A stretch of 64,000 bases of DNA. Source: Phialocephala subalpina (Eukaryota > Ascomycota > Leotiomycetes > Helotiales > Mollisiaceae). The notes beneath the pieces were generated by a model. That model worked only from the letters and a program-made list of their open reading frames with translations, was not told where the DNA came from and did not search any database. Both the position numbers and the translations under genes were made by a program. Shown in pieces: positions 11,341 through 24,754 of this stretch (the stretch's first letter is position 1; each line of letters starts with the position of its first letter). The stretch spans positions 434,354 to 498,353 of the forward strand of contig FJOG01000022.1 of assembly GCA_900073065.1 (NCBI GenBank). Direction: 5' to 3'.

Positions 11341-13447
11341 TTTGATTGATTTTAGGTAGTTTTTGATGAATGTTGTGAGAATTGAAGTGTGGTTGAGAAA
11401 GTGGGAAGAGAAGGATGGAGATCGTGGTCGAAATGTGGAAGATGACGAAAAGTCCGAAGTGGGGTAATAGGGATGTCGATGTCGGAGCCCCTTTGCCGAC
11501 GAAGCTTACAAACTACAAATAGCCCTCACTATCACGTGGAAGCAATCATCTCCTCGAATGTCGGTGGCATCTCCTTGAAGATCCTATGCATTGCTTTTCC
11601 CGCTTTGGGCAATTATCAGAAGCAATATCTCGCATCTTGACAGCTATGAAACGAAACAAAACCCCCAGCGTCAACCCTGGACGTCCGAGGACGACCTCAG
11701 CATCACGAAATCAGCAAGAGGCCATGCCCCGCACTATCCGCTTCTCCCACCGGAGTTAGGACATATAGACTTTCTGAATAGCCTCATCACTGCCGTGGAA
11801 GCATGTCAGTATCGATTCAAAGCTCGAGTCCCCGGGCAATGTGTCCATAGCCATCTTCACCAAAGTCCAAAGCTGCGTCTTAATTCTTGAGTGGCAAGTT
11901 GTATAAGAATCAAATCAAACCTGATTCTATCTTCTTACTACATATGAAACACGAACTCCTGTATCTACGGCACGCACATCCTGATTACCGTGCAAAGGAG
12001 CGAGCATTTTGGGTCTTATCGAGTTCAAAAATTGGCAGACACAATAATGTTCTCGACTGGGCATATAATTGCTTGATCAATATTGCTTGCTGTCTTTGAG
12101 TCCTCCTTTTTGACCTTTCAAGAGGTCTCAGAAATCCGAATCTGGTCATCAGAAGCAGTCCACGAACTACCAGTACCTATCAATTGTTGTGCGCGGCTCG
12201 GAAAGGGGAAACCATCCAACTGGAGCCCTCCCCATCTGAAAGAGTAAGGTGTCACCAACCAACATTGTTCGCCAACTGGGCGAGGCTTATGGCAAGTCAT
12301 CGAATCGCTTTGAACTAGAATGCAGCTCTAGATAATCACTCATGAGAAGTCATCGAGATACAGGATTGCAGATGCTGAAGAATCAATGAGTATTAATATC
12401 TTGGGGGCCAAATCAGTCCCAGTCAACGGCATCCAGCAAGTCACGGAGGTCAAAAGAGCATGCCACCCACTTTAACTTTTTTAACCGCCCGGTTGGTCTA
12501 GATGGCCTCAACCCATCAGCCCTATCAATCTTGAGCTCCATCCCGAGAAACCTAAATCGACATATCTGGAAACAAAACAGATAAGGAAGAAAAGAAAGCT
12601 GATGCTCTGACACAGCACAGACCGGGAACTCGACGTGTCTGTTTCAATATCATTGTCCTCTTACTCTCACTAGCCACATCTGCTCGTCGTAGGGCTGTTC
12701 TGTGGCGCAGTGTCAGCTCCTACGCGGGTGTCAAAAGTCCTGATGGGGTTGATCAACGAGGCGATTCTGGAAGGATTTCATGATGATGCAGGAGATGACT
12801 GTAAATATGACCACGAATCCAGGCTAGATTAAATAAAGGATTTCACTTAGAAATAAGATGTGCGAAAGACCGTAGTTCGCACATTCGTAGCTCACGTACA
12901 GCAAGTGTGCGATGGCCCTTGACCAATGAGGACGAGGCACTTGCGACAATGCTCCAGATGCGAGATCAGCTCTCCAACTGTGCCGGTCAGAATCTTCAAC
13001 AACACAATCCGAACGAGAACTGGCTCGAGGTGAAGAGTCCTGCAGTGCGCCTACCTGTTTAAGACTCTCCGAGAGAGTTTTGTGAGAACGAGCCTGGTCG
13101 CTGCTGCCTTCGATTATACAACGCCCGCTTGTCGCAACGCAAGCACTTTGGGCCCGAACGAGGAGGCGCGAATTCGAGCCGACTTCACGACAAAGGCAAG
13201 AGCCTCGAGGAGGACTCACGAACTCGCAGAGGTCTTATCAACGATATAATACCTCGCGGATGGCTCCATAGTCGGAACTGACAGAACAGCCTGCCTACGA
13301 CAGCTCTCAAATGCGGCACGGTACAATATCAACTCACCACATCGGCCAAGAGCCACGCAGGTCGCATCGTTAGACCTTTGATATCGGTGATTTATCCTCT
13401 GCTACGAATAGGCCACTTGTATATCGCAAGCCAATCTGTGAACTACG
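11341..13447. other. Divergent intergenic region SOD1-ROM2
   Basis: About 2.1 kb between two divergently transcribed genes, so it should hold both promoters and the long 5' leader of ROM2. All open frames are short and lack recognisable sequence. No repeat was seen. Confidence 0.6.
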
Positions 13448-16400
13448 ATGTCTTTCAGAAACAACGGGCAGGATAGAAGGTGGGGACATATCCCGCCTGC
13501 GCAGTATGGAGGAGGCACACAAGACTCGAACTATTCGAATCCGGGTCTGCACCGGCAGTCAAGTTTTGACAATGGGGACGATGCAGCTTTCATCGACTCG
13601 AATGGCAATAGATACCCAGGCAGTGGTGCGCCCCCAGCGCCGGGAAGGACTGCAAACATGACACAAGAGGAGCTGTTCTTGACAAGTCCAGTCTCTCAAA
13701 GTCCTCGTTCACCTGGTCAGAGCTCGTTTGGAAGCTCTGCCATGTCTGGATATCAACATCAATATCAACCTTTTCCTGGTGCTCCACAGTCCCCGCAGGT
13801 TCCGTACAACCCTCAGAATTTTGCTCGGACGCAATCTCAGTCGCAAGCAAACCAATATCGACCACAGCCTGCCTATAACCCCGCGGCTTCTGCAACTACA
13901 GCACATCAACCATATAATCCGGCGTTGTATCAAGCTCCTCAATCAGCCTCACAACCTGCCCGGCATGGAACGGTCTCTGGGTACAATACATACTCGAGTT
14001 CATACAACTCGCCGCCATTACCGCAAGCACCGACTTCCCCTTCATACTGGCCAAGCACGTCGAGTATGCAGCAGCAACAGCAGCAGTATTACGCCCCGCC
14101 TGTGCCTTCAAGACCATCTCAGTATGAGCAACCACTGGCCAGCCCGACTTATACGCCGTCGAATTCGGCTCCTCTGCCGCCTCGACAGCCAATGTATAAT
14201 CCACCTCCATCATCAGCTCCCTACCCCTCGAATGGCGACAACTACGGCCAAAGTGATTACAAACCTACAACCGCGAGTCAAGCCAATTACCCCGACTATG
14301 GAAGTTACTCACAAGCCTCGACATCACATTCCCAACCTGCGTATAGCGAAGATTACGCCAACAGACCAAAACCCTCCTCAAGTCACTCTAATACTGGATC
14401 ATCTATCCCACCTTTGTCTCAGCAAGGCTCGCCCAGCGGGCCAGGCTTACAGAGACATCCTACCTTGAGACCATTACCGAGTGCTCCCATTGACAGCGAC
14501 ACAGGCGATGACGACGATTGGGGGATACATGAAAACGATGGCATATCTCAAGAACAACTTTTTGCAGACATTGGGGATGCGCTTGGAACTTCGACTTCGA
14601 GACGTGGCAGGCCACAAGGCATTGATCAGCGAAACGGCGACCTCTTGGACAGCGAGCTTCAGGATCTCCATAGGTATGATTCGAGGGCTACGACAGTTGG
14701 GGCATCTGGCGTGGATCGATATGCTTCTAATGCTTCGACTTTGAATAATCGGGAGTCCACGTACGACCGCTTTGGCGAAGAAGATGAGAGTGATCTCGAA
14801 GCCGCAGCTGGGCTTGAAGCTATGCGGATTGCCGAGGAACAGGATCAGATAGGAGGAGGATTGAGCTTTGGCACCTATGAGCCTCAGGCTGTTCCTCACC
14901 AAACTCTGTCTCATGAAGAGAGCAGTGACAGCGACTACAAGCATATGGATCTTGGTCTAGTTGGAGGTGGATATGATGCTCATATGTCTTATGGAGACGA
15001 TTTGAGTGGAGTGCATACCGGTCACAGCAGTGAAATGGACGACCAGAGTCGACCTCTGCCAACTCCTCAGGATCTAGGACGTTCTGATAGTTATAGTCGC
15101 AACACAACAGCTGCCGGCCTTGGAGGAATGACCGACTATTCTATCCCTGGAGTTGGCGACATCCATCCCTTTCCTGCTTTCGAAGCTGCCAGAGTCGATA
15201 CTTTTGGTACTGGTGGGCTACAAAGACCGACATCTCAATCTCACAGACTTAGCTTTGACGAAGGCGACGAGCAAGTTTTGCTTCACTCTCGACTCTCTGA
15301 GTCTCGACAAAGCGGGAGATCAGGTAGTGACAGTCCTTCTCGTGATGAAATGCCCGAACTGTTCTATCACCCAGGTATGGGTAGCTCTCCTTACAATCGA
15401 CCGCTGCCCGCTGTTCCCCCGTTGTCCGAAAACAGGACGCCGCAGCTATTACCAGCTGGATCCTACAGAGCTGGTCATCAATATACGCATTCGTACAATT
15501 CCAGTACCGAAAGCCGGCCTTACTATCCTCCAAGTGGCCCTGATGCGTATCCTTCGCAAACTATGCTCACTCCTGGTGGTCAGTATGTTCCTCGATCCTC
15601 GTCCCTGTCTAGCCACAGTAGCACTCCTCAGACTGTACCTCCAGTCAGGTCCAAGACAGATGCCGAAGAAAGACAGGCGAGACAAAAGGCAGCCCGGTTA
15701 GCTGGTCGGCCATTAAGTGGTCTTGACGGATATGACATGGGCGCTACCCCTCAGTCTTCAATGACTCTCGATCTTCCTGCTCTGCCAGCCGGCGGCAGGA
15801 GGAAAAAATTCTCACCCTCGAGATTGTCTACTGCGGATTATGCTAAGTGCCGAGAGCCTTGGGCATTGAGCGGCATTGCTGCATGGATCCGCGAGATGGC
15901 CGGTGGTGACACTGGAGAAGGCGAATCCGATTTGCGACAAAAGACAATCGAGGACGGTCTCGTGGCTTTATTCACACACAAAGTTCCTACTATGAATACA
16001 GCAGATGCTGAGACTTTGAGTCAAAGGGTGGTCAAATCAATGTTTGATGCTGATATTCTCTTGCCCGAAGAGGAATGGGTCAAGTTCGGAGGTGGTGAAA
16101 TTTCCGGGGTTCTTTGGCAGCTTACTGGCTCTGGATGTTATGCTCCCAAGGTCCACGAGCAGGAAATCCATGGACGATGTTACTCACATCACTGCACTCG
16201 TACTCTGAAGAAAATCAATCTTCAGACCCACGTGCTTGAGCCGTCGAGGAAGTCAGAGGACTGGGTGACCTTCTTCAAGTTGACGAAAGAGAGTCTTGAG
16301 GGTGCTACCAAGAAAGAAATTGAACGTCAAAACAATCTGCACGAAATTGTCATGTCTGAGGATACATATATGGACCAGATTAATGTCTTACGGGTGCTTT

Positions 16401-18899
16401 ACCGGGATGATCTTGCATCGTGGCAACCGCCAATCATTACAAAGAACAAGATCACGAAGTTTATTTCATCCGTCTTCGGCAAGATTGAAGCTATCAAGGA
16501 GGTCAACGAGAACTACCTTTTGGCTCAACTGAAGTATCGGCAAAAGGAGCAGGGGCCTTGGGTTATTGGTTACAGTGACATATTCCGAGAATGGATCAGA
16601 AAGGCTCGGTCTGCATATGTAGAATATGCTGCAGGCTTCCCATATGCCGTACATCTTGTGCGTAAGGAAGCGGACAGGAACCTACTTTTCCGACAGTTCC
16701 TTGACCAAGCCCGAGACAACAAGCTATCTGGTCGATTGGATTGGAACACGTATCTCAAGGCACCTATCACTCGGCTGCAAAGATACACTCTATTGCTTAG
16801 CACTGTTCTAAAGAACATGAAGCAAGACACAGAAGAGAAAGTTACCCTCTCTACTGCAATTGAAGAGATAAAGGCTGTAACCTTAGAGTGTGATGCCAAA
16901 GTCGATGAGCAATCGAAGAAGGTGGAGTTGATTGAATTACAATCGAAGCTCTACCTTCGACCTGGCATGGAACGGGTTGAACTTAATCTTGACCATCTCG
17001 GCCGTGAGCTTATCTTCAAGGGCGACCTTCAGCGTGCCGGAGCAAACAGATTCGCATGGTTGGAGACACATGCAATTCTATTCGACCACTACCTTGTGCT
17101 TGCGAAGACAGTCGCTAAAGCAGACACCGCTGCTGGTAGGAAGAAGGAGGTTTATGATGTGTCGAAGCTTGTAAGTTTCTTGCACTCTTGAGTTGACATG
17201 TGCTAACATGTTCCAGCCTATTCCAATGCAATTACTCGTCTTGGAAAGCACCAACGACGATCCAGTAGTGAAATCTTCCGTGAAAGGTCTTGGCGCCGTA
17301 ACAACCGTCACAAAGACTGCATCTGCTTCAGACTCGAGGCTGAATCGTATGAACACCAATGGTCCCGAGCGACAAAATACACTGGAACACACCCAATCTA
17401 ATCAATCGATACCATCGATCAATTCGGTCACCAGACTCGCGCAATCCAATACCAATGATGGAGACGCCAAATCTATGTTTCCTTTCAGAGTCAAGCACCT
17501 TGGCAAGGCGGAAGTATATACTCTATACGCTCCAACTGCTCAGAATAGGCAGGATTGGTGTGAGAAGATTCTGGAAGCAAAGACCCGCCACGCAGCTTCC
17601 CTGTTCGAGCAGAACGCCGAACCTTTCCGTCTCCGCGTGATGGCAGACAGTGCATTCGCATACGATGTAGCAACTGCATCATCGCAGCGAGCTGTAGTGT
17701 CCGTGCAAGGCACCCCTTTGGATCGTGCGATTAGAGAAATGGAGAAGGCAACTGGAGGCGTTCCGCGGCCTGGGCCTGTCTGCAGAGCTCAAGTCAATTG
17801 TGCAACTGCCTTCAACTGCTATGGGAAAAGTATGGTGGCTATTGGTACTGACTACGGTGTTTATACTTCGGAGGCATCGAATCCTCGTGGCTGGACAAGA
17901 GTGAGTACAGAAATCTCAAGTCCTATGAATACCACTAACATTTCCCAGTCGATACAAATGAATCGGGTAACACAGATAGCTGTGCTCGAGGAGTTTTCGC
18001 TATGTCTGATCATTGCCGACAAAGCTCTGATTGCCTACCACCTCGATGTCGTGGTACCTGTCTCCAATTTCCCAGCTCCACATCACGACACAGCTCGACG
18101 TGCGCCTCAAAAGCTTTCAGGTACCCGAGATGTGTCGTTCTTTGCCACAGCACGCATGAAGGATCGGACACTAGTCTTCTACAAGAAGCGTGAAGGTCTC
18201 CATTCTACATTCAAGGTTCTGGAACCTGTCTTCCAAAAGTCGACTGAGAAGAAGTCTCGTCTCTTCGGCAAGAAATTCGGCGGTACGACTGAGTTCTTCC
18301 GCGAGTTCGACGAGTTCTACATTCCGACCGAATGCTTCACCATCAATCTCTTCCACACATACATCGCCATCTCGACACTCAAAGGCTTCGAGCTCATGAC
18401 TCTCGACAAAAAGGTCCCGATGAGCATTCCCGACACCAAGAATCCGCAAATCGGCAACATTGCCAATCGACTGCAAGGCCAGAAACCACTTGGCATGTTC
18501 CGTCTCTCGGACGCCGAGTTCTTGCTCTGCTACGAAGAATGTGGTGTCTACGTCGACAAGCACGGCGAGGTTTCTCGCTCCGTTATCATGGAGTTCGTCG
18601 GTAAAGCTAAGACAGCGGCCATGTATGGTGCCTATCTCGTGCTCTTCGATTCAGATTTCGTTGAAGTCAGAAATGCAGAGAACGGGAGATTGAGACAAGT
18701 TATTGCGGGGAGAGATGTGAGGTGCTTGGATTATGGGATTAATCCTCTTGGTGCGGGAGCCATGACGAGTCAGATGTCTCCTGGTGGGTTCCCGGGTGGT
18801 GCGGAGAGGAGGACGTTGAAGTTGGCAATGGCTCATCCGGAGATTATTGGGAGCCAGATTGTGCTTGAGATGGTGCTTAATGAGGGGCATTCTGAGTGA
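13448..18899 (+). CDS. ROM2: Rho1 guanine nucleotide exchange factor Rom2-like
   Basis: Three exons: 13448-17170, 17217-17900 and 17949-18899, about 1785 residues. The second intron is 48 nt and in frame, so it could be read through by mistake, but its GTGAGT donor, CACTAAC branch and CCCAG acceptor are clear and its removal joins GWTR to SIQMNRV. The N-terminal 800 residues are disordered and rich in Pro, Gln, Ser and Tyr, including a short Gln run. Then come a DEP domain (about 830-925), a DH/RhoGEF domain (about 965-1150: VMSEDTYMDQINVLR, then TYLKAPITRLQRYTLLL), a split PH domain (about 1180-1385) and a C-terminal CNH domain (about 1430-1760). This order is that of Rom1/Rom2, which activate Rho1 in the cell-wall integrity pathway at sites of growth. 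The start is the first ATG of the frame. Confidence 0.93.
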
Positions 18900-19712
18900 A
18901 AGGTCGACGTCTGCGGAAAAAATCATGATACCCTATCAACAGAGACGACGCAATGACGATTAATAAACACGGGAGAAGGGTGTCTGCTTTGTCAGGCAGG
19001 AGGAAGAAGTACTCGAACATCACGAAGAGCATGTCACGACTCATGCATACGAAAACCGGCGCCACGTATACATTTTGCACTGTCCATACAATATATCGAG
19101 CGAGCGAAAGACGTTCAGGCGGAGGGATGGATTAATGACAGCGGCTCGGAAAGAAAATTCTTCGCTGCATAGGCGCCGGGAGTTTGGGTGTTTATCTGTG
19201 TTTTTTGGTGGTCTTTTTTTTTCTGTTGGAAAGAAATCATTGTACGACTTAGGTATTTCTTGGGGACGAGAGAACAATTCTACTTTTACTTTTTCGTACA
19301 TGCCCTTTTAAATTGCACCTGCTGTTTTTCTTGGTGCATCGTTACATGCACTTCCATGATGTCAGTCACAACGGACACTAGCAATGCCCTTCGCGACCCT
19401 CTTCAGCTTTCTTCTTCCTGCAAAACACAATCTCTATCCACATGACACCCAGAATGGAGTTGTCAAAAATTGGATCTTGTGATACCGGTATTGATGAGGT
19501 GGCGTGGGACGGAGCTTCTTCCGGCTCGCCACCACCCCCAGTATGACATCAGTTGTTTTAAAGGTCACCATCAAGATCTCAGATAAGATACAAACAGGCA
19601 CCTGATTGTTTTCCCATCCTTTCCATCTCTTCAAGTATCAAGCATCAGATTTCCAAAAGCAATACTCAAACATCTCGCATTTTCCCAAATCATCTCAGAT
19701 ATCAAATTAAAA
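18900..19712. other. Intergenic ROM2 to hydrophilin-like gene
   Basis: About 810 bp: ROM2 3' UTR followed by the promoter of the next gene. The 5' leader just before 19713 is A/C-rich with repeated ATCTCA/ATCAAG words, as common in highly expressed fungal genes. No other gene is seen. Confidence 0.5.
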
Positions 19713-20246
19713 ATGGCAGAAGACGCACGCGTTTTCGGAAATCTCCAGCAAAAGGACGCGGCAGTCCATAATCCAATGTACTCCACCAACCCAGGCACGA
19801 CGATGAATCCCGTTGACAGAGCAGCTGCGCAATCTTCTACCGGCTCTGCGAATGCGCCGTTGAATACTGGGTCTACTTATGGCAACACCAGTACCGGAGC
19901 AAACGTGACGCATCATACGAACACGAATGTCGGTGGACATGCAACTGGTGCTGATGCTGTAGGAGGGACGACGACTGGGCATACAACTGGGGCTGGTGGG
20001 AGTGCGGTAGGAGGACACGGAAGCGGGATCAAAGGCATCGCAGCCGGTATCCATGGGTTAGGAGAGAAGGTTAGAGGGGAGTTTAATACTGTTGTTGATA
20101 GGGCTTTCAACGAAAGAGAGGGAGTAGCGAAGAATAGAGCAGTTGCTGATGCGGGGGATATGGAGAGGGAGACGGGCAGGTTTGCGGGGAGTACGAAGGA
20201 TAGGGAGGGGGCTATTCCTGGGGCTACGCATGAGCGGAGGTTTTGA
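19713..20246 (+). CDS. Hydrophilin-like small protein
   Basis: A single exon of 177 codons from ATG 19713. The protein is very hydrophilic and low in complexity: the middle is rich in Gly, Thr, His and Asn (NTNVGGHATGADAVGG, TTTGHTTGAGGSAVGG), followed by a short amphipathic stretch (GIHGLGEKVRGEFNTVVDRA) and a charged C-terminus. No Cys or Trp is present and there is no signal peptide or membrane segment. This composition resembles fungal stress-induced hydrophilins/LEA-like proteins that appear in desiccation, starvation or conidia. That is inference from composition; I recognise no specific family. Confidence 0.72.
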   Translation: MAEDARVFGNLQQKDAAVHNPMYSTNPGTTMNPVDRAAAQSSTGSANAPLNTGSTYGNTSTGANVTHHTNTNVGGHATGADAVGGTTTGHTTGAGGSAVGGHGSGIKGIAAGIHGLGEKVRGEFNTVVDRAFNEREGVAKNRAVADAGDMERETGRFAGSTKDREGAIPGATHERRF

Positions 20247-20501
20247 TGGAAGAGAGATGATATTTCACGACGATAGAAGAGACAAAGAAATACTCTACCT
20301 ATGAATCATTGCTCATTTGAAATATATGCTTGCATACTCATCATCAACCCATCATCAACCCATCATCAAACGCAAAATGCATGTTCAAGTTCAATCTTCC
20401 TCCATCAATCTCCATCAATCTCCATTCATCATCCCATCCTATCATATTTGTCTATTTTTCCTCCACTATTAACCCATCCAAACAGAAAAAGAGAAAAGCA
20501 T

Positions 20502-21872
20502 TTATGCCTCAATCTTCTTCTGCAAGATCTCCTTCAATGTAACAGCATCAGCAGCGAACTTGCTGATACCCTCGCGCAACTTCTCGACGCCCATTTGGTC
20601 CTCGTTGAAGTCGAATCGGAAGTCGGGCTCGTTATCGATATAGGATTTCCTCTCAATGTCGAGGGAGTGGGCAGCGGAGGCGTCGAGCTTCTTTGGGACG
20701 GCTTCGGTGGAGGCCATCATTTCTTCGAGGAGGTTGGGCTGTGTGGATTGTTAGTTTGTCACCTCTCGGTTTCGCAGGAGGCAGGAAAGAGAAGGGGAGT
20801 TTACAGAGATAGTCAAGTAATCGCAGCCAGCCAACTCAGTGATCTCACCAACACTTCTGAACGAAGCACCCATGACAATAGTCTTGTATCCGAACTTCTT
20901 GTAGTAGTTGAAGATGCTCTTAACAGATGCAACTCCTGGGTCTTCCTCCTTGCTGTAGGTCTTGCCGGTCTTGGCCTTGTACCAATCCAAGATACGGCCA
21001 ACGAAGGGTGAGATGAGGAAAGCACCGGCCTCAGCGGCGGCGATGGCTTGGACCTTGGAGAAGAGAAGGGTAAGATTGCAGTTTACGCCATGCTCCTTTT
21101 GGAGGATGCGGGCAGCTTGGATACCTTCCCAGGTGGATGCGATCTTGATCAGGACACGGGACTTGTCGATTCCGATGGATTTGTAGAGCTTTTTTTGATC
21201 AGCATTTCACTTTTGAGCCTAGTAATTGTGGCAGAACTCACCTCAATGATGTGCAGAGCCTTGTCAACTGATCCTTTAGTATCGAATGAGAATCGAGCAT
21301 CAACCTCAGTTGAGACCTTTCCTGGAACAATTGCCAAAATTTCCTTTCCGAACTCGACGAGAAGACGATCGAGAGTGGCATCAACCTTCTCATCGATGGT
21401 GTTGCCGTGCTCCTTTCCGTACGCAACAGCGACGTCCATGAGTTTGGCATATTCGGGCTTCTTAGAGGCGGCGAGGATCAAGGAAGGGTTGGTGGTGGCA
21501 TCTTGGGGCTTGTACTTTCCGATTGCTGCGCACTATCAGTATTATGGTCGTAGAAAGAGAAATTGAAGGGATTGAGGTCCGCAGAGTCGATTTGAGGTGG
21601 TTGGGGGAGGGTGGGAGCTTACATGCGAAATCGCCTAGAGAAAGATTGTTAGCTTTGTTTGCATCAATTTCAGGATAGAAGAAGCTTACCAGAATCACTG
21701 ACAACAGTCTATACCGCAGGAATTCGTCAGCAGGATGTTCAGTCTCGATATCATTGTTGTGGCGGACCAGAAGCCGTATCTCAACGGTGAGAAGATTCCG
21801 ACTTCTCCGCCACTCGAGGAGGGGTAAACTTACGGTGCCAGTGGCCTTGAGCTGGTCCAATTGAGTAGACAT
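20502..21872 (-). CDS. TAL1: Transaldolase
   Basis: Six exons: 21872-21834, 21708-21690 (19 nt), 21634-21623 (12 nt), 21525-21242, 21188-20805 and 20738-20502. All introns are GT-AG and phases join to give exactly 324 residues, the usual length of the enzyme. It transfers a dihydroxyacetone unit from sedoheptulose 7-phosphate to glyceraldehyde 3-phosphate in the cytosolic non-oxidative pentose phosphate pathway. Visible hallmarks are TTNPSLIL near residue 35, [12 protein letters not shown] with the Schiff-base Lys, [20 protein letters not shown] and [11 protein letters not shown]. The two micro-exons encode only TVVSDSG and DFA and are needed to keep the conserved N-terminus in frame. The region upstream of 21872 is its promoter. 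Confidence 0.95.
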
Positions 21873-22844
21873 GATTGTGATTGTTGTTTGGGTATCTTAG
21901 AGTAGTGATGTGTTTGTTTGTAGAGTGAAGTTGTGGTGTGGCGGAAGGAAGAAGAGTTTTTGTTGATGGAGGAGGTTAAAATCAGAAACACCACAACCCC
22001 TCTGAGCTATGACGGACGTAAGGTTAGGCATGGTGGGGGGTTATGTTATTCAGCAAGTGGCACCAGCACAACAAATCACCATCAGGAACACCGTTGCTTC
22101 CGATCATTCCACCAAACTGATCTTTTCGATGCTTTTCCTGCTTTTTCTTTTCTATTTTGCTATGTTCTGCGTATGTATTTCTCCGAGTGGGCTCCGAGGG
22201 AACCTCATCGTGTTGCCATGTCTCATGAGCTATTTTGTTGAACCGCTGTCGAAACTCTTTGAGACATCCCACTTATTGCATTGATGGCATAGACAGGTCC
22301 CCCTTTTCCTGCTTCCAAGCCTTTTCCGAGCGGATAAAATTGGATAATCGGTCGGCAGTGTTCCGAGTTGGGAATCATCATGTTGATCTAGATCCGCATC
22401 GAAAGTGTCAGCAATAGTTTGTGTTGGTCGCTCTTATTCAGCCATGGTCTAAAGCTTCTTCTAGATGGCGATCGATAAAGCGGATGTATCCTCAAGGACC
22501 ACCAACGGGAGGTTGGGAAAGAGCGAGATGCGATGCCGCTCCGCGGACGGAGCGGAGTTGGCTTCACGATCACGTTCCACGGACACATTTCTCATTCGCT
22601 AGGAAACTCGCCAGCCTCAAAAGCTGTTTGTCCCAAGCATGGAGGCTCATGGACGACTTCCTCTTCTGTCCTTGTCCCCTTTCTGTTCTGAGAAGGACGT
22701 CTCGAGCAGTTACTCATATGAGCCACCTCCTTCCGAACATTCTTCCTGTCTTTCTTTCCACTGCACAGAAATTTCGACTTGACAACAAAACACCAATTTC
22801 CTTCTCAACAGATTCGATATCTCGACATCATTCTCTAGATACCT
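21873..22844. other. Intergenic TAL1 promoter / deaminase 3' flank
   Basis: About 970 bp with no recognisable gene. It should contain the TAL1 promoter near 21873-22300 and the 3' UTR of the deaminase gene near 22844. Confidence 0.5.
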
Positions 22845-24754
22845 TTAGAACGCGGAGAGCATGGAGTGGAGAGCAAGTCCTCCTCCGTTGTCGTCATCGC
22901 TTTCCTCTTCATCGTCGTCGCCTTCCACAGAGACACTACTTTCAGGATCAGACCCTCCATCGCACAAATCGCTTGCTCCAGATTCCGCATCCACGGGATC
23001 AGACTCCTCGTCTTCCTCGCTCGACGACGACCCTTTCGAATCATCATCAAGCTTGATTGCAAGATCAAGGTCCTCAAGACGGACAGAAGATATCTCTGTC
23101 AGCGAGTCTGGCCGACTCGTTCTTGGGCCTCTTCTCTCGCGAATCTGATCAAGAACCTCTGTTCGCATCTTTCCAACCATTTCATTCAAGATGTTTTCAC
23201 GCATTTTGATCAAGTCCTCCCTCGAGCTGTCGTAGATGTCGGGCGCTTTCCATCTAAGAAAGCAATTGTTATGGCTTGCTGGAACCTCAAAGCGACCAGG
23301 ATGGGCTTTGATGTAGTGGTAGCAGCAGTAACAAGCTGGTTTACTGCATCCGATGAAACGGTCTTTATCTACAAACTCAAATTTTTGGGCGTAGAAAAGA
23401 TCAAGGACCAAGAGCTCCGCATGAACCTTCGGTCTCCAAGTCAACGAAGCACAATGTTCTTTCAACACTTTCGAAAGTCCAAACTTGGTATCCAATTCCT
23501 CAAGAGCCTCCCTATACTGGTCAATTTCACTGGGTATGCACATCCGGCCTGTTAGCTCTCCCAAGGTCGGATTACGTGCTTGCAACGGCGGAGAAGAGCG
23601 TTCAGGTGACTTTATTCGAGAAACTTTAAAGTCATCAAACAACGCAGGAAGGTACACCCTTGCAGCGACAACATTCTTCACTGCTTTCATCGTATGATTC
23701 AGACGGCCAACAGTGTGGCGAATGTTCTCAAATCGTTTGGCAAAAGGAGCTCCGGCCCTGCCTCGAATGTGAAGGCTTTCGTACTCTTCCGAACGCCTTG
23801 AGTCATAGCACAGCTGACAAACGTCCTTTGGCGAAGACAAGGCATCTTCAATCTTTCGAAGCCACACGGCAGAGCTTGCATCTAGAGTTACGTCAGAATG
23901 CGCATCCAGCAAAGATGGTATGTTCAATAAGAGTCTGTACCTTCTCTAGATCGGGTCGGAGCGAGCTCTTTCAGAACAAAGTCAATGTCGCCTTTCATCA
24001 CCTGAGCATAGTCCATGATCCTCTTGGCGCTGAAATTAACAGCTTTGGCAAATAGCTCAGGCTCAAGCCTCTTGATATCCTTCTCATCAACACTTCTCAA
24101 CCTCTTGAGAACGTCTTTCATGAAAGCAGCTGTCTTATCGTCTTTCTCTGGGGACTTGTTCGAGGCAAACCAGTATACGATGCACTGAGGCGTGCGCTGC
24201 AACGCAATCGCTGTCGTTCGATCACCGCCTTTCTCATAATCGCAGAGGTACGCGAGATGCTTCAGGAAAGATCTCCTTCGTTGGTGGTTAAATCTCAGAC
24301 TTGGCAATGAAGGACCCGATTCGAACTCGTCCTCTTCATCGATGCGCTCTCCTCGATTTTTCCCAAGGACTACGCTCATGACGAGAGTCTCGTAGAATCG
24401 CTTGTTTAGCTTAGGGTTCACAGGGACCGGAACGGACAATGGCAGTTGAGACTGCTTGGCATTGGAGCTGGTCACCATGCTTGGTTCTGACATGCTTCGA
24501 TTGATCTTCTTTGCTTGAGGGGTAGTCTTTGCGAATACCGGGAGACTGTCGGTTCTCTTCTTCCCGGCTGGCTTCGGAGATGGAGCATTTACTCCAACTG
24601 GGTTCGCCTTCTTCTTGCTCTGAGAAGACGAAGGTGCTGATGTTGGGGCATTGCTCGCCTTGTTGTTCGCAGAAGCTTTCCCAGTCACGGCCGTTGTTGG
24701 GTTTATTTCTGCTTCCTTCTTTCTTGCGTCTTTTTTTGGTGTTTTTTTCGCCAT
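22845..24754 (-). CDS. OTT_1508-type nucleic-acid deaminase-like protein
   Basis: Two exons, 24754-23941 and 23881-22845, joined in phase across a 59-nt intron (GTACAG donor, CTGAC branch, CTAG acceptor), 616 residues. Residues 1-110 are a basic, low-complexity Lys/Ala/Ser tail starting MAKKTPKKDARKK. A fungal helical region follows (SFLKHLAYLCDYEKGGDRTT, about 165-185). In exon 2 a deaminase core carries the HAE motif in KVHAELLVLDLF (about residue 421) and the paired cysteines in CSKPACYCCYHYI (about 448-456), the zinc-binding pattern of the cytidine deaminase superfamily; the context matches the OTT_1508 family (Pfam OTT_1508_deam), recalled rather than searched. The C-terminus is a long acidic Ser/Asp/Glu tail. 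Family members are proposed to modify nucleic acids, but the substrate is unknown. A damaged second copy lies 600 bp upstream of its start on the same strand. Confidence 0.82.

Noticed and set aside
12824..13219. Minus-strand open frame upstream of ROM2
   Set aside because: No recognisable sequence; it lies in the probable ROM2 leader.
17901..17948. Extra 16 residues in ROM2
   Set aside because: The stretch is in frame but has perfect donor, branch and acceptor signals, and removing it restores the expected family sequence, so it is an intron.
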